Source: M55B129 sp034189085 (GTDB taxonomy: Bacteria; Bacillota; Dethiobacteria; DTU022). From it: a stretch of DNA of 64,000 bases. The notes below the pieces were generated by a model. That model ran no database searches. It worked only from the letters and a program-made list of their open reading frames with translations, and had not been told where the DNA came from. Where the stretch lies: positions 1-64,000 of the forward strand of contig JAXHVH010000008.1 in assembly GCA_034189085.1 (NCBI GenBank). The letters run 5' to 3'. This document shows positions 1-9,239 of the stretch, in pieces; position 1 is the first letter of the stretch; the number at the start of each line of letters is the position of its first letter. A program made the translations under genes and the position numbers.

Positions 1-222
1 CGCCCCTGTAATAATAATTTGTGGGGGAATAAGGGATTTACGAGGAGCCATTAGTGATGGCATAAACGCAGCTATCCTCAATTAACTTATTTTTATCACG
101 CTGCTTTTTAATATTCCTTCAAGTTTGAAGGCCGCCTTCTCGAGGACTTTTCGGAGGGCTTTATTTCGCGCGTAGGGCAGGGCATATATTCTGATAATAT
201 CATGATTGTTGAAAAGCCAACT

Positions 223-471
223 TTAGCGGTCTCTTTCCAGATCGTAAATTATTTTTTCCAGGTACCATTCTTCAGTACGGCCTGGATAACGCTTCTGCAA
301 AACGCTGATTTGCCTGTTGATTATCTCATCTGCATCATCATGCGCGGTATTTAGCAACCGGCGGGCATCCCGGCGTAAGGCATTACTTTTCCCCATGCCC
401 CGTCGGTTATACTTCCATATAAAATATAGAAGAGCTGAAACTAAAATTATTACGAGAATAGCAATGTCCAT
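223..471 (-). CDS. small membrane-anchored protein of unknown function
   Basis: Encodes 82 residues. Residues 3-19 form one hydrophobic N-terminal helix, followed by a basic stretch (KYNRRGMGKSNALRR) and a charged helical tail, as expected for a single-pass protein with a cytoplasmic tail. A GGGAGG ribosome-binding site lies about eight bases before the ATG, which supports real translation. I do not recognise a family. It points away from the broken hydrolase gene to its right and has no operon partner in view. The 222 bases to its left, at the window edge, show no supported gene. Confidence 0.6.
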   Translation of the reverse strand: MDIAILVIILVSALLYFIWKYNRRGMGKSNALRRDARRLLNTAHDDADEIINRQISVLQKRYPGRTEEWYLEKIIYDLERDR

Positions 472-1103
472 TTTTATGTCCTCCCAAAAATACTTCTTGT
501 AGTATTATTATAAAAAATCAGAAAGAATTTGCATCGATGTTTCATCATGAGCCAGCAGTTTCTGTTGTTTCTGCAGAAGCAAGATTCTTCTTTTTTTATT
601 TAATACCATACCAGTCTGTATTTATCAATACAGGAATGAGCTGGATTAAATTATTGCCGAAGTAGTTAGCACATCAATATGTTAACATGTGGTACGAATT
701 GAAAAAAAGCATAAAATGTGGTCAAGCATTAAAATAGTGTATCATCCAGTAATACATCGTTTCAAGGTCTTATTCCTCTTTTTATACCTAATTCCTTGTT
801 ATCTACTTCAAACCTACTTTAAGGGCTCCGTATTCTTTAGGCGGTATTTAATATGATGGGTTGTGAGGAGATTAACTGGAAAACTGGTAGTGTGAGCTTT
901 ACTTGAAGATTTTTTGATCATAGTTTTTGCCTGATGTGCGCTTATCTAAACCTGGTATTGCTTAAACCTGTCCCGGATTATAAAATGAGAAACGGATTGG
1001 TAGAAAATTTACAGTGAGGTGGAACTATGAAAATTACCTAAGTTGTTGCATGCATGGTAGCAGGCCATGTTGATGAACAATAAATAGTGCTCCAGGAGGG
1101 TTA
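472..1103. other. intergenic stretch without a supported gene
   Basis: AT-rich sequence with scattered stop codons in all frames. A small perfect inverted repeat (CTGTATT, four-base loop, AATACAG, 616-633) could be an operator or a weak terminator. Near 1017-1080 a good ribosome-binding site (GAGGTGG) precedes an ATG that reaches a stop after four codons; reading on gives only a short fragment, so this may be a decayed gene start. Nothing else is recognisable. Confidence 0.4.
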
Positions 1104-1873
1104 ATGATGAGCTATTTTAGTTTCAACAACAGTAGAATATATATTATAAAGAAATCGGCACAGGCAGCCCGCTGCCACTGCTTCATGGGAATACAGCATC
1201 CTCCAATATGTTTGCTCAAATTGCTGAGAAATGCGCAAGTGATTTCAAGGTGATTTTGCTTGATTTTTTAGGACATGGAAAATCGGACAAACTTCATGAA
1301 TTTCCTGCAGATCTGTAGTTTAATGAAGCTGAACAGGTTATTGCTTTTTTACGAGAAAAGCAATATTCAAGAGTAAATCTTATTGGCAGCCGCGGGGGAG
1401 CTCTGGTTGCTATTAATGTTGCTCTGGAAGTACCAGAACTTGTCAACAGTGTCATTGCCGATAGTTTTGAAGGAGAGAAACCGGTTAAGGCATTTATAGA
1501 AAAGGTTAAGATGGAGAGAGCAAATTCTAAACATGACCAAAATGTGAAAATGTTTTATGCCTCTATGCACGGTTCTGATTGGGAGCAAGTTGTTGACAGT
1601 GATACAAACGCCATTATCCGGCATGAAAAAGAAATTGGCACATATTTTCATAAAAACCGGGAGTCCTTAAAACCGGAGATTCTTCTGACAGGCAGTAAAG
1701 AAGATGAATTTATGTGTGCCATAGCTCCAAATTATTTGGAGAAAGTTTATGGAGAACTGATTTCAAAGATTGGGCATGGTAAAATTCATCTGTTCGACAC
1801 TGGCGGACATCCTGCTATGCTTACTAATCCAGATGAATTATATCAGATAAGTGTTGCATTTTTTGATCTGTAA
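1104..1873 (+). pseudogene. alpha/beta-hydrolase pseudogene (frameshift, internal stop)
   Basis: Joining two frames gives an alpha/beta-hydrolase of about 255 residues: an N-terminal strand and oxyanion region (LLHGNTASS), the LDFLGHGKSD segment, a nucleophile region and a C-terminal GGHPAML with the catalytic-histidine position. It starts at an ATG behind a strong CCAGGAGGG site. Two lesions are visible: an extra AT in the repeat near 1131-1145 shifts the frame, and an in-frame TAG lies at 1316-1318. The nucleophile elbow reads IGSRGG, one residue short of the usual G-x-S-x-G-G, so the catalytic site may also be damaged. Only the part from about 1511 onward is an open frame with an ATG. It stands alone between unrelated genes. 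Confidence 0.7.
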
Positions 1874-2149
1874 ATTTCTGTTTATCTGACAGCTTTTGTG
1901 GGTGCGTTCTTGTGGTTGCCCCCATGTTGTCACTTCAGGCTATTCAGGTGCGAAGTGCAAAATTGCCAGTAAGGTGTCGTTCTGCTGAATAGCTGAATCA
2001 ATAATGCTTTTAAAGAGGTATTTTTCTGTGCCATTCCGGATTCTTTTCCTGAAGGAATGTTCCTGCGGGCTAAAGAGAGAAAAATATGATATAATTTTCA
2101 TTAGTTTTCCTATCATTATTTAAATATTATTGTAGAGGTGAATGCTTGG

Positions 2150-3871
2150 ATGAAGAGAACAGAACTATATGAAACAAGGCCAATCGAAAATCTGAAAGAT
2201 ATGCTGAAAAGCAGCGCGAGAATTTATGGAGATAAAGCGGCTTTTTTAGCAAAACCACGTGGCGGTGGTGAATATCAACCCATCAGTTACCAGCAGTATG
2301 AACAAGATGTTAATGCTTTCGGAACGGCCTTAATGAACCTTGGCCTGGCGGACACGAATGTTGCCCTCATTTCTGAAAACCGCTACGGCTGGTCTGTAAC
2401 CTACCTTGCAACCCTTAACGGTGTAGGTACCATAGTCCCTCTGGATAAAGAATTACCTGAGCAGGAAGTGGAAAACCTTCTGCGGCGCTCCGGGGCAAAA
2501 GCCGTGGTGTATGGTTCCAGCAATGCTCAACAGATCTCCAGTATTGCACAGCGGCTCGATTTTATTGATTTTTATATCAATATGGATCTGGATGAAGACT
2601 CCGGGCAGGAGCTTTCGTTTGATCAGCTGCTGGCCAAAGGGCACCGGCTGCTGGAAAGCGGCGATGACAGTTACATATCCCGGGAAATTGATAATGAAGC
2701 GATAAAAATTCTGCTTTTTACTTCGGGAACCACCGATATATCAAAGGGAGTAATGCTTTCCCATAAAAACATTTGCGCCAACCTTACGGCTATGAGTTCG
2801 ATGCTTTATATTGGCGATCAGGATATTTTCCTTTCTGTTTTGCCCATTCATCATACCTACGAATGCACCTGCGGGTTTCTCTGCCCCATTTACCGTGGAG
2901 CGACAGTTGCTTACTGCGAAGGCCTGCGCTATATCTCGGAAAATCTTGCTGAATCCAGGGCTACAATCATGCTCGGGGTTCCGCTCATTTATGAATCCAT
3001 TTACCGGATCATCTGGAAGCAGGCGGCCAAGGATCCGGCGACGCTGAAAAAGCTGAAAACGGGCCTTAAGATCAGCAATCTCCTGAAAAAAGTGCGCATA
3101 GATGTCAGCAAAAAATTGTTCAAGCAGGTCCATGAAAAGTTTGGCGGGAACATACGTCTCTTCATCAGCGGAGCCGCTGCCCTCGATCCGGAGATTTCCG
3201 TAGGCATACAGGATTTGGGAATTCCAGTTGTCCAGGGCTACGGCCTGACGGAATGCTCGCCCCTTGTTGCCTTGAACAGGGATATCTGGTTTAAAAACGA
3301 TGCTGCCGGGCTTCCCCTGCCGAACCTGGAAGTAAAGATCGACTCTCCCAATGAAGATGGAATCGGTGAAATAATCGTCCGGGGGCCGAGTGTGATGCAC
3401 GGTTATTATGAGAACTCGGAAGCAACAGCTGAAGCGCTTAAAGACGGCTGGTTCTATACAGGTGATCTTGGCAAAATGGACAGCGATGGTTTTGTTTATA
3501 TTACCGGCCGCAAAAAGAATGTTATTATCACTAAAAATGGCAAGAATATTTATCCGGAAGAAATTGAAACACTTCTTAACCGCAGCCCTTATATCCTCGA
3601 ATCGATGGTTTATGCTGGAGAAAATACTGCCGGTGATGATCTGATGGTAGCAGCACAAATAGTACCCGATCATGAAACTATCGGGGAGGACTTTCCGGAT
3701 CAGGAAATGAACGAAGAACAGCTTCATGATTTAATTCAGCAGGAAGTGAAGAAAATAAACAGTCAGCTGGTTTCTTATAAGGGTATCAGGAAGATAATTA
3801 TCAGAAAAGAAGAGTTTGCCAAAACAACGACCCGCAAAATCAAGAGATACGTGGAAGAAGCCCAATCGTAA
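2150..3871 (+). CDS. AMP-forming long-chain acyl-CoA synthetase (FadD-like)
   Basis: Encodes 573 residues of the ANL superfamily, which activates a carboxylic acid with ATP to an acyl-adenylate and then a CoA thioester. The ATP-binding loop is TSGTTDISKG at about residues 190-199 (the usual GxPKG is DISKG here), followed by GYGLTE near 364, GWFYTGDLG near 436 and the hinge region with GKNIYPEE near 465. The C-terminal TTTRKIKRY supplies the expected catalytic lysine. An in-frame GTG at 2138 lies inside the ribosome-binding site GAGGTG, so the ATG at 2150 is the better start. Closest in character to fatty acyl-CoA synthetases; the true substrate cannot be told. It is monocistronic and closed by a terminator. 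Confidence 0.85.
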   Translation: MKRTELYETRPIENLKDMLKSSARIYGDKAAFLAKPRGGGEYQPISYQQYEQDVNAFGTALMNLGLADTNVALISENRYGWSVTYLATLNGVGTIVPLDKELPEQEVENLLRRSGAKAVVYGSSNAQQISSIAQRLDFIDFYINMDLDEDSGQELSFDQLLAKGHRLLESGDDSYISREIDNEAIKILLFTSGTTDISKGVMLSHKNICANLTAMSSMLYIGDQDIFLSVLPIHHTYECTCGFLCPIYRGATVAYCEGLRYISENLAESRATIMLGVPLIYESIYRIIWKQAAKDPATLKKLKTGLKISNLLKKVRIDVSKKLFKQVHEKFGGNIRLFISGAAALDPEISVGIQDLGIPVVQGYGLTECSPLVALNRDIWFKNDAAGLPLPNLEVKIDSPNEDGIGEIIVRGPSVMHGYYENSEATAEALKDGWFYTGDLGKMDSDGFVYITGRKKNVIITKNGKNIYPEEIETLLNRSPYILESMVYAGENTAGDDLMVAAQIVPDHETIGEDFPDQEMNEEQLHDLIQQEVKKINSQLVSYKGIRKIIIRKEEFAKTTTRKIKRYVEEAQS

Positions 3872-3920
3872 AAGCCTGAGATTTGAGTAAATGATTCGGG
3901 TAAATATGGTTTAGATAAAG

Positions 3921-3953
3921 CCTGCCCCGGCATTTTTGCCGGGGCAGGTTGCA
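3921..3953 (+). terminator. rho-independent terminator after acyl-CoA synthetase gene
   Basis: Perfect 11-bp stem (CCTGCCCCGGC / GCCGGGGCAGG) with a short T-rich loop, 50 bases past the stop codon. The T tract after it is weak. Confidence 0.7.
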
Positions 3954-4039
3954 TTTATTTACGCTTGTTTGAGCAGTTTTATCCTGCCGTGTTGAAAGCC
4001 ATTGCCGGGATCATTTTGAAAAGCAGTTTAAATCATGCT

Positions 4040-4076
4040 AACACGGCCTGCGACCGGCTGAACAGGTCGTGTTTTT
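4040..4076. terminator. hairpin between convergent genes
   Basis: Stem AACACGgCCTG / CAGGtCGTGTT with a 12-base loop, followed by TTT on the plus strand. It lies between the acyl-CoA synthetase gene and the leftward lipoprotein gene and could end transcription from either side. Confidence 0.5.
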
Positions 4077-4101
4077 AAAACCAGCTTGAACCTTCGTCCG
4101 A

Positions 4102-4623
4102 TTAATTTCCCCACCAGTCTTGCCCATCATTATTATCCTGCTCGCCATCATCTTCCTGCTCGTCATCATTATTCAGAAAGTTATCATCTGCTTGCTTCAT
4201 CAACCATTTTAAGCGTTCCTTTGTCCCTGGTTCTGGTATCCCTTCAGTACTGCTTTCTGACGAGCTGTTGGATTGTGATGGTGCCGGGGATGACGGTGCC
4301 GGGTCCTCCAGTGAATGTTCTACTGCTTCCGGTTGCGAAGATTCGGTTGTCTCTGGCTGTGCTGTTTCTAAGAGGCCCTCTTCTTCCGTATCGTCATTTT
4401 CATCATCACGTTCTTTAAGATTTAAAGCAATTTCATTATCGTCTGCATCAGGATCTTCAGCGTTACGATGAGCCAAAAGAAGCCATTCCGGTAGAACGCT
4501 GTTCTGGCCACTGTTCTCATCTGTGGGGTCAGCACTGTTGCCTGATAAAATATCGCAGCCTGCCGATGAAAGCAAAAGGACTGCTGTAAGGGTCGCAATA
4601 AGCAAGGTCTTAAATCCGGGCAT
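4102..4623 (-). CDS. acidic lipoprotein of unknown function
   Basis: Encodes 173 residues. Residues 1-23 form a lipoprotein signal peptide (basic start, hydrophobic core, lipobox SSAGC with Cys23), so the protein should be lipid-anchored on the outer face of the membrane. The rest is low in complexity and very rich in Asp, Glu, Ser, Asn and Pro, ending in an Asp/Asn/Gly-rich run, with no folded domain I can name. AAAGGAGG precedes the ATG. It faces the zinc-ribbon membrane protein across a 390-base divergent region. Function unknown; such acidic linkers could bind cations or span the wall, but that is speculation. Confidence 0.65.
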   Translation of the reverse strand: MPGFKTLLIATLTAVLLLSSAGCDILSGNSADPTDENSGQNSVLPEWLLLAHRNAEDPDADDNEIALNLKERDDENDDTEEEGLLETAQPETTESSQPEAVEHSLEDPAPSSPAPSQSNSSSESSTEGIPEPGTKERLKWLMKQADDNFLNNDDEQEDDGEQDNNDGQDWWGN

Positions 4624-5013
4624 ATATAAATTCCTCCTTTAAAAGACCTTTCGTATGAGTTAAGCCCGATTTCCGGACATCTCCTTGTTCCAACGGGCTT
4701 ATCGATTTGCATTATAACCGATGAAACAAATAATTGCAACTGCCCTCTCTTTTCTTGCTTTAAATATGATTTTTCTATTCATCCCCCTAATATTTTACTC
4801 ATAGGCTACCGGTTGTGTGATTATGTTATAATATATTTTACGGTTTGCCATAATGAAATGAACCGTAATCATTATCCTAAAATGGCTTCGTCCCAGCAGG
4901 ACCGATGGGGTTACTAAACGTTGTGGCAAAGCAACATAAGCTTAAAGCTGCAGGATATTCGGAAAAAGACTGTTGCAAAGCGGGATAGCTATTCAGGATC
5001 TGGAGGTTGAACT
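4624..5013. promoter_or_regulatory. divergent intergenic region with probable promoter
   Basis: Lies between the leftward lipoprotein gene and the rightward zinc-ribbon gene. An extended -10 box (TGT-TATAAT, 4824-4832) could drive the rightward gene. The long leader after it (about 4860-5010) contains small self-complementary stretches such as GTTG/CAAC and AGCTT/AAGCT, but I cannot match it to a known riboswitch. Confidence 0.35.
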
Positions 5014-5667
5014 ATGGCTGAGACAAAAATATGCCCCTTTTGCCGGGCAGAAATACCGGCGAAGGCCATTAAGTGCCGTTATTGTGAATCAATGGTGGAA
5101 GATGTCCCCCCGGAGGTAATGAGGCCCAAAAAAGCTGCTGATGCGCCTGCAGGTGAGAGGGAAACAATAAGAAAGCCAGCTGGATCATTTAGCGGTAAGG
5201 GAATGCCTGTACGAGCAAGGAAACGTAACTTTGTCATTCCGCTGATAATTTTATGTTTAGTCCTGGTTATCGGAGGTGGAGCGTATTACTGGTTTTACCT
5301 GCAGGACGGAAGCTCTCCGGAAGTTGAAGCCCTGGGCAGCGAGCAACTGGTCGGTTCCTGGATGGGCGGAAGTGGGGAAAGCAATGTTTACTTTCAATTT
5401 TTGCCCAATGATATGGTTAACCTGGCTGTTCCTCCCGAAGGGTACTGGTTCAGGACCCAGTATCGCCTCATCCAATCCGATTCGACAAGTTACCTTGAAC
5501 TTTATCACCGCGGATTGGCCGACTGGGAAAGGGTTGCTGAACTGGAAGCAGGTAGTGAAGACACATTGATCATGACCGATACCTGGGACGGGATCAAAAT
5601 CGAGCTGGGGAAAATAACTGATGCCGAATTCCGGGACGCAGTTGATGATCTGCAGTTTGAGCGGTAG
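5014..5667 (+). CDS. zinc-ribbon single-pass membrane protein
   Basis: Encodes 217 residues. The N-terminus is a zinc ribbon with CxxC pairs at Cys7/Cys10 and Cys21/Cys24. A basic linker (RARKR, about 67-71), a transmembrane helix at about 73-95 and a C-terminal domain of about 120 residues follow. The topology should be ribbon inside, C-terminal domain outside. The outer domain (GSWMGGSGESNVYF onward) resembles small beta-rich lipocalin-like domains often found after such ribbons, but I cannot name a family. CTGGAGG lies before the ATG. The gene is followed by a small hairpin and then tadA. Function unknown. Confidence 0.7.
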   Translation: MAETKICPFCRAEIPAKAIKCRYCESMVEDVPPEVMRPKKAADAPAGERETIRKPAGSFSGKGMPVRARKRNFVIPLIILCLVLVIGGGAYYWFYLQDGSSPEVEALGSEQLVGSWMGGSGESNVYFQFLPNDMVNLAVPPEGYWFRTQYRLIQSDSTSYLELYHRGLADWERVAELEAGSEDTLIMTDTWDGIKIELGKITDAEFRDAVDDLQFER

Positions 5668-5714
5668 TTCTTAATGAGTGACAGTATGTGGTTAATGCAA
5701 TGAGGATGTACAAT

Positions 5715-5734
5715 AATGCCCCTGATGGGGCATT
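5715..5734 (+). terminator. short hairpin before tadA
   Basis: Perfect 8-bp stem AATGCCCC / GGGGCATT with a TGAT loop, 48 bases past the zinc-ribbon gene. There is no strong T tract, so termination may be partial. Confidence 0.5.
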
Positions 5735-5776
5735 ACTCTTGGAGGCGGGTGTTATAATAAACCGGGAGGCCTGCCT

Positions 5777-6226
5777 GTGAATACCGATGAACAATTCATG
5801 AAAGCAGCATACCGCGAAGCAGATGAAGCAGGAAGACGCGGAGAAGTGCCCATCGGGGCGGTACTGGTGAAAGATGGTTCCATTATTGCTGCTGATCACA
5901 ACCGTCGTGAAGAATTGAATGATGCCACTGCTCATGCAGAGATCCTGGTTATCAGTAAAGGAGGATCCCTCCTGGGGGGGTGGCGACTGAATGAATGTAC
6001 CCTGTATGTTACCCTGGAACCCTGCCCCATGTGCGCAGGAGCAATGGTTCAGGCCCGCCTTGGCAGGCTGGTTTTTGGTGCGCCCGATCCCAAAGCCGGT
6101 TCTGCAGGGACCCTTTATGACATCGCCAGGGACGATCGGCTCAATCACCGTTTGCAGGTTACTGCCGGGGTTTTAGGCGAGGAATGTGCTTCACTGCTGC
6201 ACCGGTTTTTCAGTGAGAAGCGTTAA
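5777..6226 (+). CDS. tadA: tRNA-specific adenosine deaminase
   Basis: Encodes 149 residues, the usual TadA length. It deaminates the wobble adenosine of tRNA-Arg(ACG) to inosine. The zinc site is complete: His53-Ala-Glu55 (proton shuttle) and PCPMC with Cys83 and Cys86. The start is GTG, eight bases after GGGAGG. Its place just before a tRNA-Ser gene and upstream of the SRP RNA-dnaX-recR block is the classical Firmicutes arrangement and supports TadA over other cytidine-deaminase relatives. Confidence 0.93.
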   Translation: MNTDEQFMKAAYREADEAGRRGEVPIGAVLVKDGSIIAADHNRREELNDATAHAEILVISKGGSLLGGWRLNECTLYVTLEPCPMCAGAMVQARLGRLVFGAPDPKAGSAGTLYDIARDDRLNHRLQVTAGVLGEECASLLHRFFSEKR

Positions 6227-6262
6227 GAAGCCAATTTCGGAGACACCGGTGGTAAGGATTGC

Positions 6263-6291
6263 TTTACAAGGGTATGATCCTGTTGTATATT
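6263..6291 (+). promoter_or_regulatory. sigma-A type promoter for tRNA-Ser(CGA)
   Basis: TTTACA (6263-6268), 17-base spacer, TATATT (6286-6291), 12 bases before the mature tRNA 5' end. Confidence 0.55.
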
Positions 6292-6303
6292 AATGTTAAA
6301 TTG

Positions 6304-6393
6304 GGAGAGATGGCCGAGTCCGGTTGAAGGCGCACGACTCGAAATCGTGTGTGTCGCAAGGCACCGTGGGTTCGAATCCCACTCTCTCCGCCA
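6304..6393 (+). tRNA. tRNA-Ser(CGA)
   Basis: Complete cloverleaf with acceptor stem GGAGAGA / TCTCTCC, a long class II variable arm as in serine tRNAs, T-loop GGTTCGAATCC and encoded CCA. The anticodon stem CACGA/TCGTG encloses loop CTCGAAA, giving anticodon CGA for codon UCG. Confidence 0.95.
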
Positions 6394-6605
6394 CTGTCAA
6401 TAGCGCACAGGTGGGAAAGACTCTTGCCTGTGCGTAAAATATTAAATAATGTTAATAATATAAATATTGATTAATGAATGAATATAAGCTATAGTGACAT
6501 AGATAGGCTCCAATATCATGTAATAACCCTGTGTACGGAGGTGATGAGGGGTTTTATTACCGCCTGTGTGTTCCAGTTATATAAATATTTAAGGGGGTTC
6601 ATCAT

Positions 6606-8216
6606 TTGAGAAAATTTACTTTTACGGTTTTAATATTGCTGATTGGCATGACTTTGTTAATAGGTGGCTGCTCTGGAGACGACGGTACCACTGATGGTGG
6701 AGACGCAATGGTTTTTCGCTATAATGTAGGGACCGAACCGGAAACCATGGATCCGCATCTGTCCACCGGTATACCGGAAGCGACAATTATGCTGCAGATC
6801 TATGAAGGGTTGACCCGCCTCAATGAAGACGGGTTACCGGAGATGGCCCTGGCCGAGTCGGTTGATGTTAGCGATGACAGCATGGTTTACACTTTCCACC
6901 TGCGCGACGGTCTGGTCTGGTCGAACGGGGAGTCGCTGACAGCAGAAGACTTTGAAAAGTCCTGGAAACGCGCCCTTTCTCCCGAGCTGGCAGCTGATTA
7001 TGCCTATATGCTCTGGTACATCAAGGGGGCGGAAGCTTACAACAGTGGCGAAGGCAGTGTTGACGATGTTATGGTCAAAGCGCTTGATGAGAAAACGCTT
7101 GAGGTGACCCTCGAGGCGCCGACCTCTTTCTTCGAATCACTGGTCGCTTTTAAAACCTACTACCCTCTATATCAGCCGGCCATTGAAGCCGATCCGGAAG
7201 GATGGCACACCAGCGCCGATACCATAGTTGGTAACGGCCCCTTCAAGCTGGTCAGCTGGGAACAGGGAAAGATGGAATTCGTTCCCAATGATAACTATTA
7301 TGATGCAGAAGCGGTTGTCCTCGATCGCATGGTTTTTTCCATGGTTGAAAACGAAAGCACCGAGCTCACCATGTTCGAAACCGGTGAGATTGATATGACC
7401 CACACGGTGCCCGGACAGGAGATCCCTCGCCTGGAAGAGACGGGCGAGCTGCATATCCTGCCCTACCTCGGCACCTACTACTATATCTTCCAGATCGAGG
7501 AGTCTCCGATGGACGATGTCAACGTCCGCAAGGCTCTGACCCTGGCTATCGACCGGGAAGCCATTGTCAACAATGTCACTCAGGGTGGGCAGCTTCCGGC
7601 TTATGCCTATGTGCCTTACGGAATTCCCGAGCCTGACGGTGTCGATTTCCGCGAAAAAGGCGGCGACTTTTTCTCCTATGATATTGAAGAAGCACAGAGT
7701 CTGCTGGCTGAAGCCGGTTATCCCGGCGGAGAAGGCTTCCCCTCGGTGGAGATTCTCTACAACACTTCCGAGATGCACAAGATGATCGCCGAGGCGATTC
7801 AGGAAATGTGGAAACAGAACCTGGGCATCGAAAATGTCACTCTGACTAACCAGGAGTGGGGAGTTTATCTCGACACCCGGGACGAGGGGGCATTCCAGAT
7901 CGCCCGGGCCGGTTGGATCGGCGACTACCTTGATCCCTATACCTTTCTCGATATGTGGATGACGGGTAGCGGCAACAACAACTCCCGCTTTAGCAACGAG
8001 GAATATGATAGTTTGCTAAAAGACGTCAGGATGACCGATGATGAAGTAGCCCGCATGGAAATGATGCACCGGCTCGAGGAGATCCTCATGGAAGAGATGC
8101 CGGTCTGCCCCATTTATTATTACACTGATCCGATCATGATTAAAGACCACGTCAAGGGCTATGTGAACATTGCTACTGGCGGTAAAGACTTCAAAGCTGC
8201 TTACATCGAGCAGTAA
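6606..8216 (+). CDS. oppA: oligopeptide ABC transporter, substrate-binding lipoprotein
   Basis: Encodes 536 residues of the SBP family 5. Signal peptide residues 1-22 end in lipobox LIGGC (Cys22), so the protein is lipid-anchored outside. The mature part has the family signature region (ALAESVDVSDDSMVYTFHLR, about 78-97) and the usual two-lobed length. It starts with TTG after AAGGGGG. It is the first gene of an operon with two permeases and two ATPases, and would catch peptides (or another family 5 ligand such as nickel or a sugar) for import. A hairpin separates it from the permease gene, as expected where binding protein must be made in excess. Confidence 0.9.
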   Translation: MRKFTFTVLILLIGMTLLIGGCSGDDGTTDGGDAMVFRYNVGTEPETMDPHLSTGIPEATIMLQIYEGLTRLNEDGLPEMALAESVDVSDDSMVYTFHLRDGLVWSNGESLTAEDFEKSWKRALSPELAADYAYMLWYIKGAEAYNSGEGSVDDVMVKALDEKTLEVTLEAPTSFFESLVAFKTYYPLYQPAIEADPEGWHTSADTIVGNGPFKLVSWEQGKMEFVPNDNYYDAEAVVLDRMVFSMVENESTELTMFETGEIDMTHTVPGQEIPRLEETGELHILPYLGTYYYIFQIEESPMDDVNVRKALTLAIDREAIVNNVTQGGQLPAYAYVPYGIPEPDGVDFREKGGDFFSYDIEEAQSLLAEAGYPGGEGFPSVEILYNTSEMHKMIAEAIQEMWKQNLGIENVTLTNQEWGVYLDTRDEGAFQIARAGWIGDYLDPYTFLDMWMTGSGNNNSRFSNEEYDSLLKDVRMTDDEVARMEMMHRLEEILMEEMPVCPIYYYTDPIMIKDHVKGYVNIATGGKDFKAAYIEQ

Positions 8217-8234
8217 ACTGCACTAAAAAAGCAC

Positions 8235-8277
8235 AAGAGGTATACCGGAGACGGTAATGACCCCTGGTATACCTCTT
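8235..8277 (+). terminator. intercistronic hairpin between oppA and oppB
   Basis: Perfect 12-bp stem AAGAGGTATACC / GGTATACCTCTT with a 19-base loop. No T tract follows, so it is more likely an mRNA-stabilising or partly terminating element that sets a higher oppA:oppB ratio. Confidence 0.6.
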
Positions 8278-8303
8278 GCTTTACTTTGGAGGTGTCCTGC
8301 CGG

Positions 8304-9233
8304 ATGCTCGGGTACCTGATACGAAGGCTTCTTTCTGCCATTTTTGCTATCTGGGTCGTCATTACGGTAACTTTTATATTCATGCATTTGATTCCAGGAG
8401 GCCCATTTCAAACCGAAAAGGCGATCCCGGAAGCGATTAAAGAGAATATCGAAGCCCGTTACAAGCTTGATCAACCTTTGCATATTCAGTATCTCGATTA
8501 CCTGGGCAATGTTGTCAGGGGCGATCTTGGCCCTTCATACAAATACCGCGGGCAGACGGTAAACGATATCATCTCCGAAAGATTCCCCGTTTCGCTTCAG
8601 CTCGGCCTGCTGACTTTTGTTATTGCCATTGTCCTGGGAATGGGGGCCGGCATTGTTGCCGCCCTGTACCAGGGACGGATGCCTGATTACATAACCATGT
8701 TTTTCAGCACTGTCGGCATATCTGTACCCAGTTTTATCCTGGGTACTCTTTTGATGTACGTTTTTGCTTTCAGACTGGGCCTTTTGCCGGCTGCCATGTG
8801 GGGCACGCCTCAGCATGTGATTATGCCGGCGGTTGCCCTGGCCGGACTGCCAACTGCGTTTATTGCTCGCCTGACCCGTTCCAGCATGCTTGATGTGCTG
8901 AACCAGGATTACATGCGCACAGCCCTGGCCAAGGGGCTCTCCAGGCTGAGGATAATCTGGGTCCACGCTGTCAAGAATGCCATAATTCCTGTAATTACCT
9001 ATTCGGGGCCGTTGCTGGCAGCTATCCTGACCGGCAGTTTTATCGTTGAAAATATTTTTGCCGTACCCGGGCTTGGTAAGCATTTTGTAACCAGTATTTA
9101 TAACCGTGATTATACGGTCATTCTTGGACTTACCATATTTTACAGTATACTGCTGATCGGCCTGAACATGTTTGTCGATTTTGCCTATACACTGATTGAT
9201 CCTCGGATCAAGCTTACAGGCGGTAAGGAGTAA
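8304..9233 (+). CDS. oppB: oligopeptide ABC transporter permease OppB
   Basis: Encodes 309 residues with about six transmembrane helices. The N-terminal helix begins MLGYLIRRLL, typical of OppB/DppB. The cytoplasmic EAA-like loop (TALAKGLSRLRIIWVHAVKN, about 206-225) contacts the ATPases. An in-frame TTG at 8286 lies in the TTTGGAGGTG ribosome-binding site, so the ATG at 8304 is chosen. It pairs with OppC, whose gene starts seven bases after this one ends. Confidence 0.9.
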   Translation: MLGYLIRRLLSAIFAIWVVITVTFIFMHLIPGGPFQTEKAIPEAIKENIEARYKLDQPLHIQYLDYLGNVVRGDLGPSYKYRGQTVNDIISERFPVSLQLGLLTFVIAIVLGMGAGIVAALYQGRMPDYITMFFSTVGISVPSFILGTLLMYVFAFRLGLLPAAMWGTPQHVIMPAVALAGLPTAFIARLTRSSMLDVLNQDYMRTALAKGLSRLRIIWVHAVKNAIIPVITYSGPLLAAILTGSFIVENIFAVPGLGKHFVTSIYNRDYTVILGLTIFYSILLIGLNMFVDFAYTLIDPRIKLTGGKE

Positions 9234-9239
9234 GATGCC

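Noticed and set aside
616..633. 7-bp inverted repeat as a terminator
   Set aside because: Short, AT-rich and without a T tract or an upstream gene on either strand that needs it.
2741..3727. 328-residue open frame antisense to the acyl-CoA synthetase gene
   Set aside because: Long but exactly opposite a well-supported gene, with no ribosome-binding site or domain.
4860..5013. Possible riboswitch in the leader of the zinc-ribbon gene
   Set aside because: A GCAAAGC stretch recalls GEMM RNAs, but the other conserved elements are absent.
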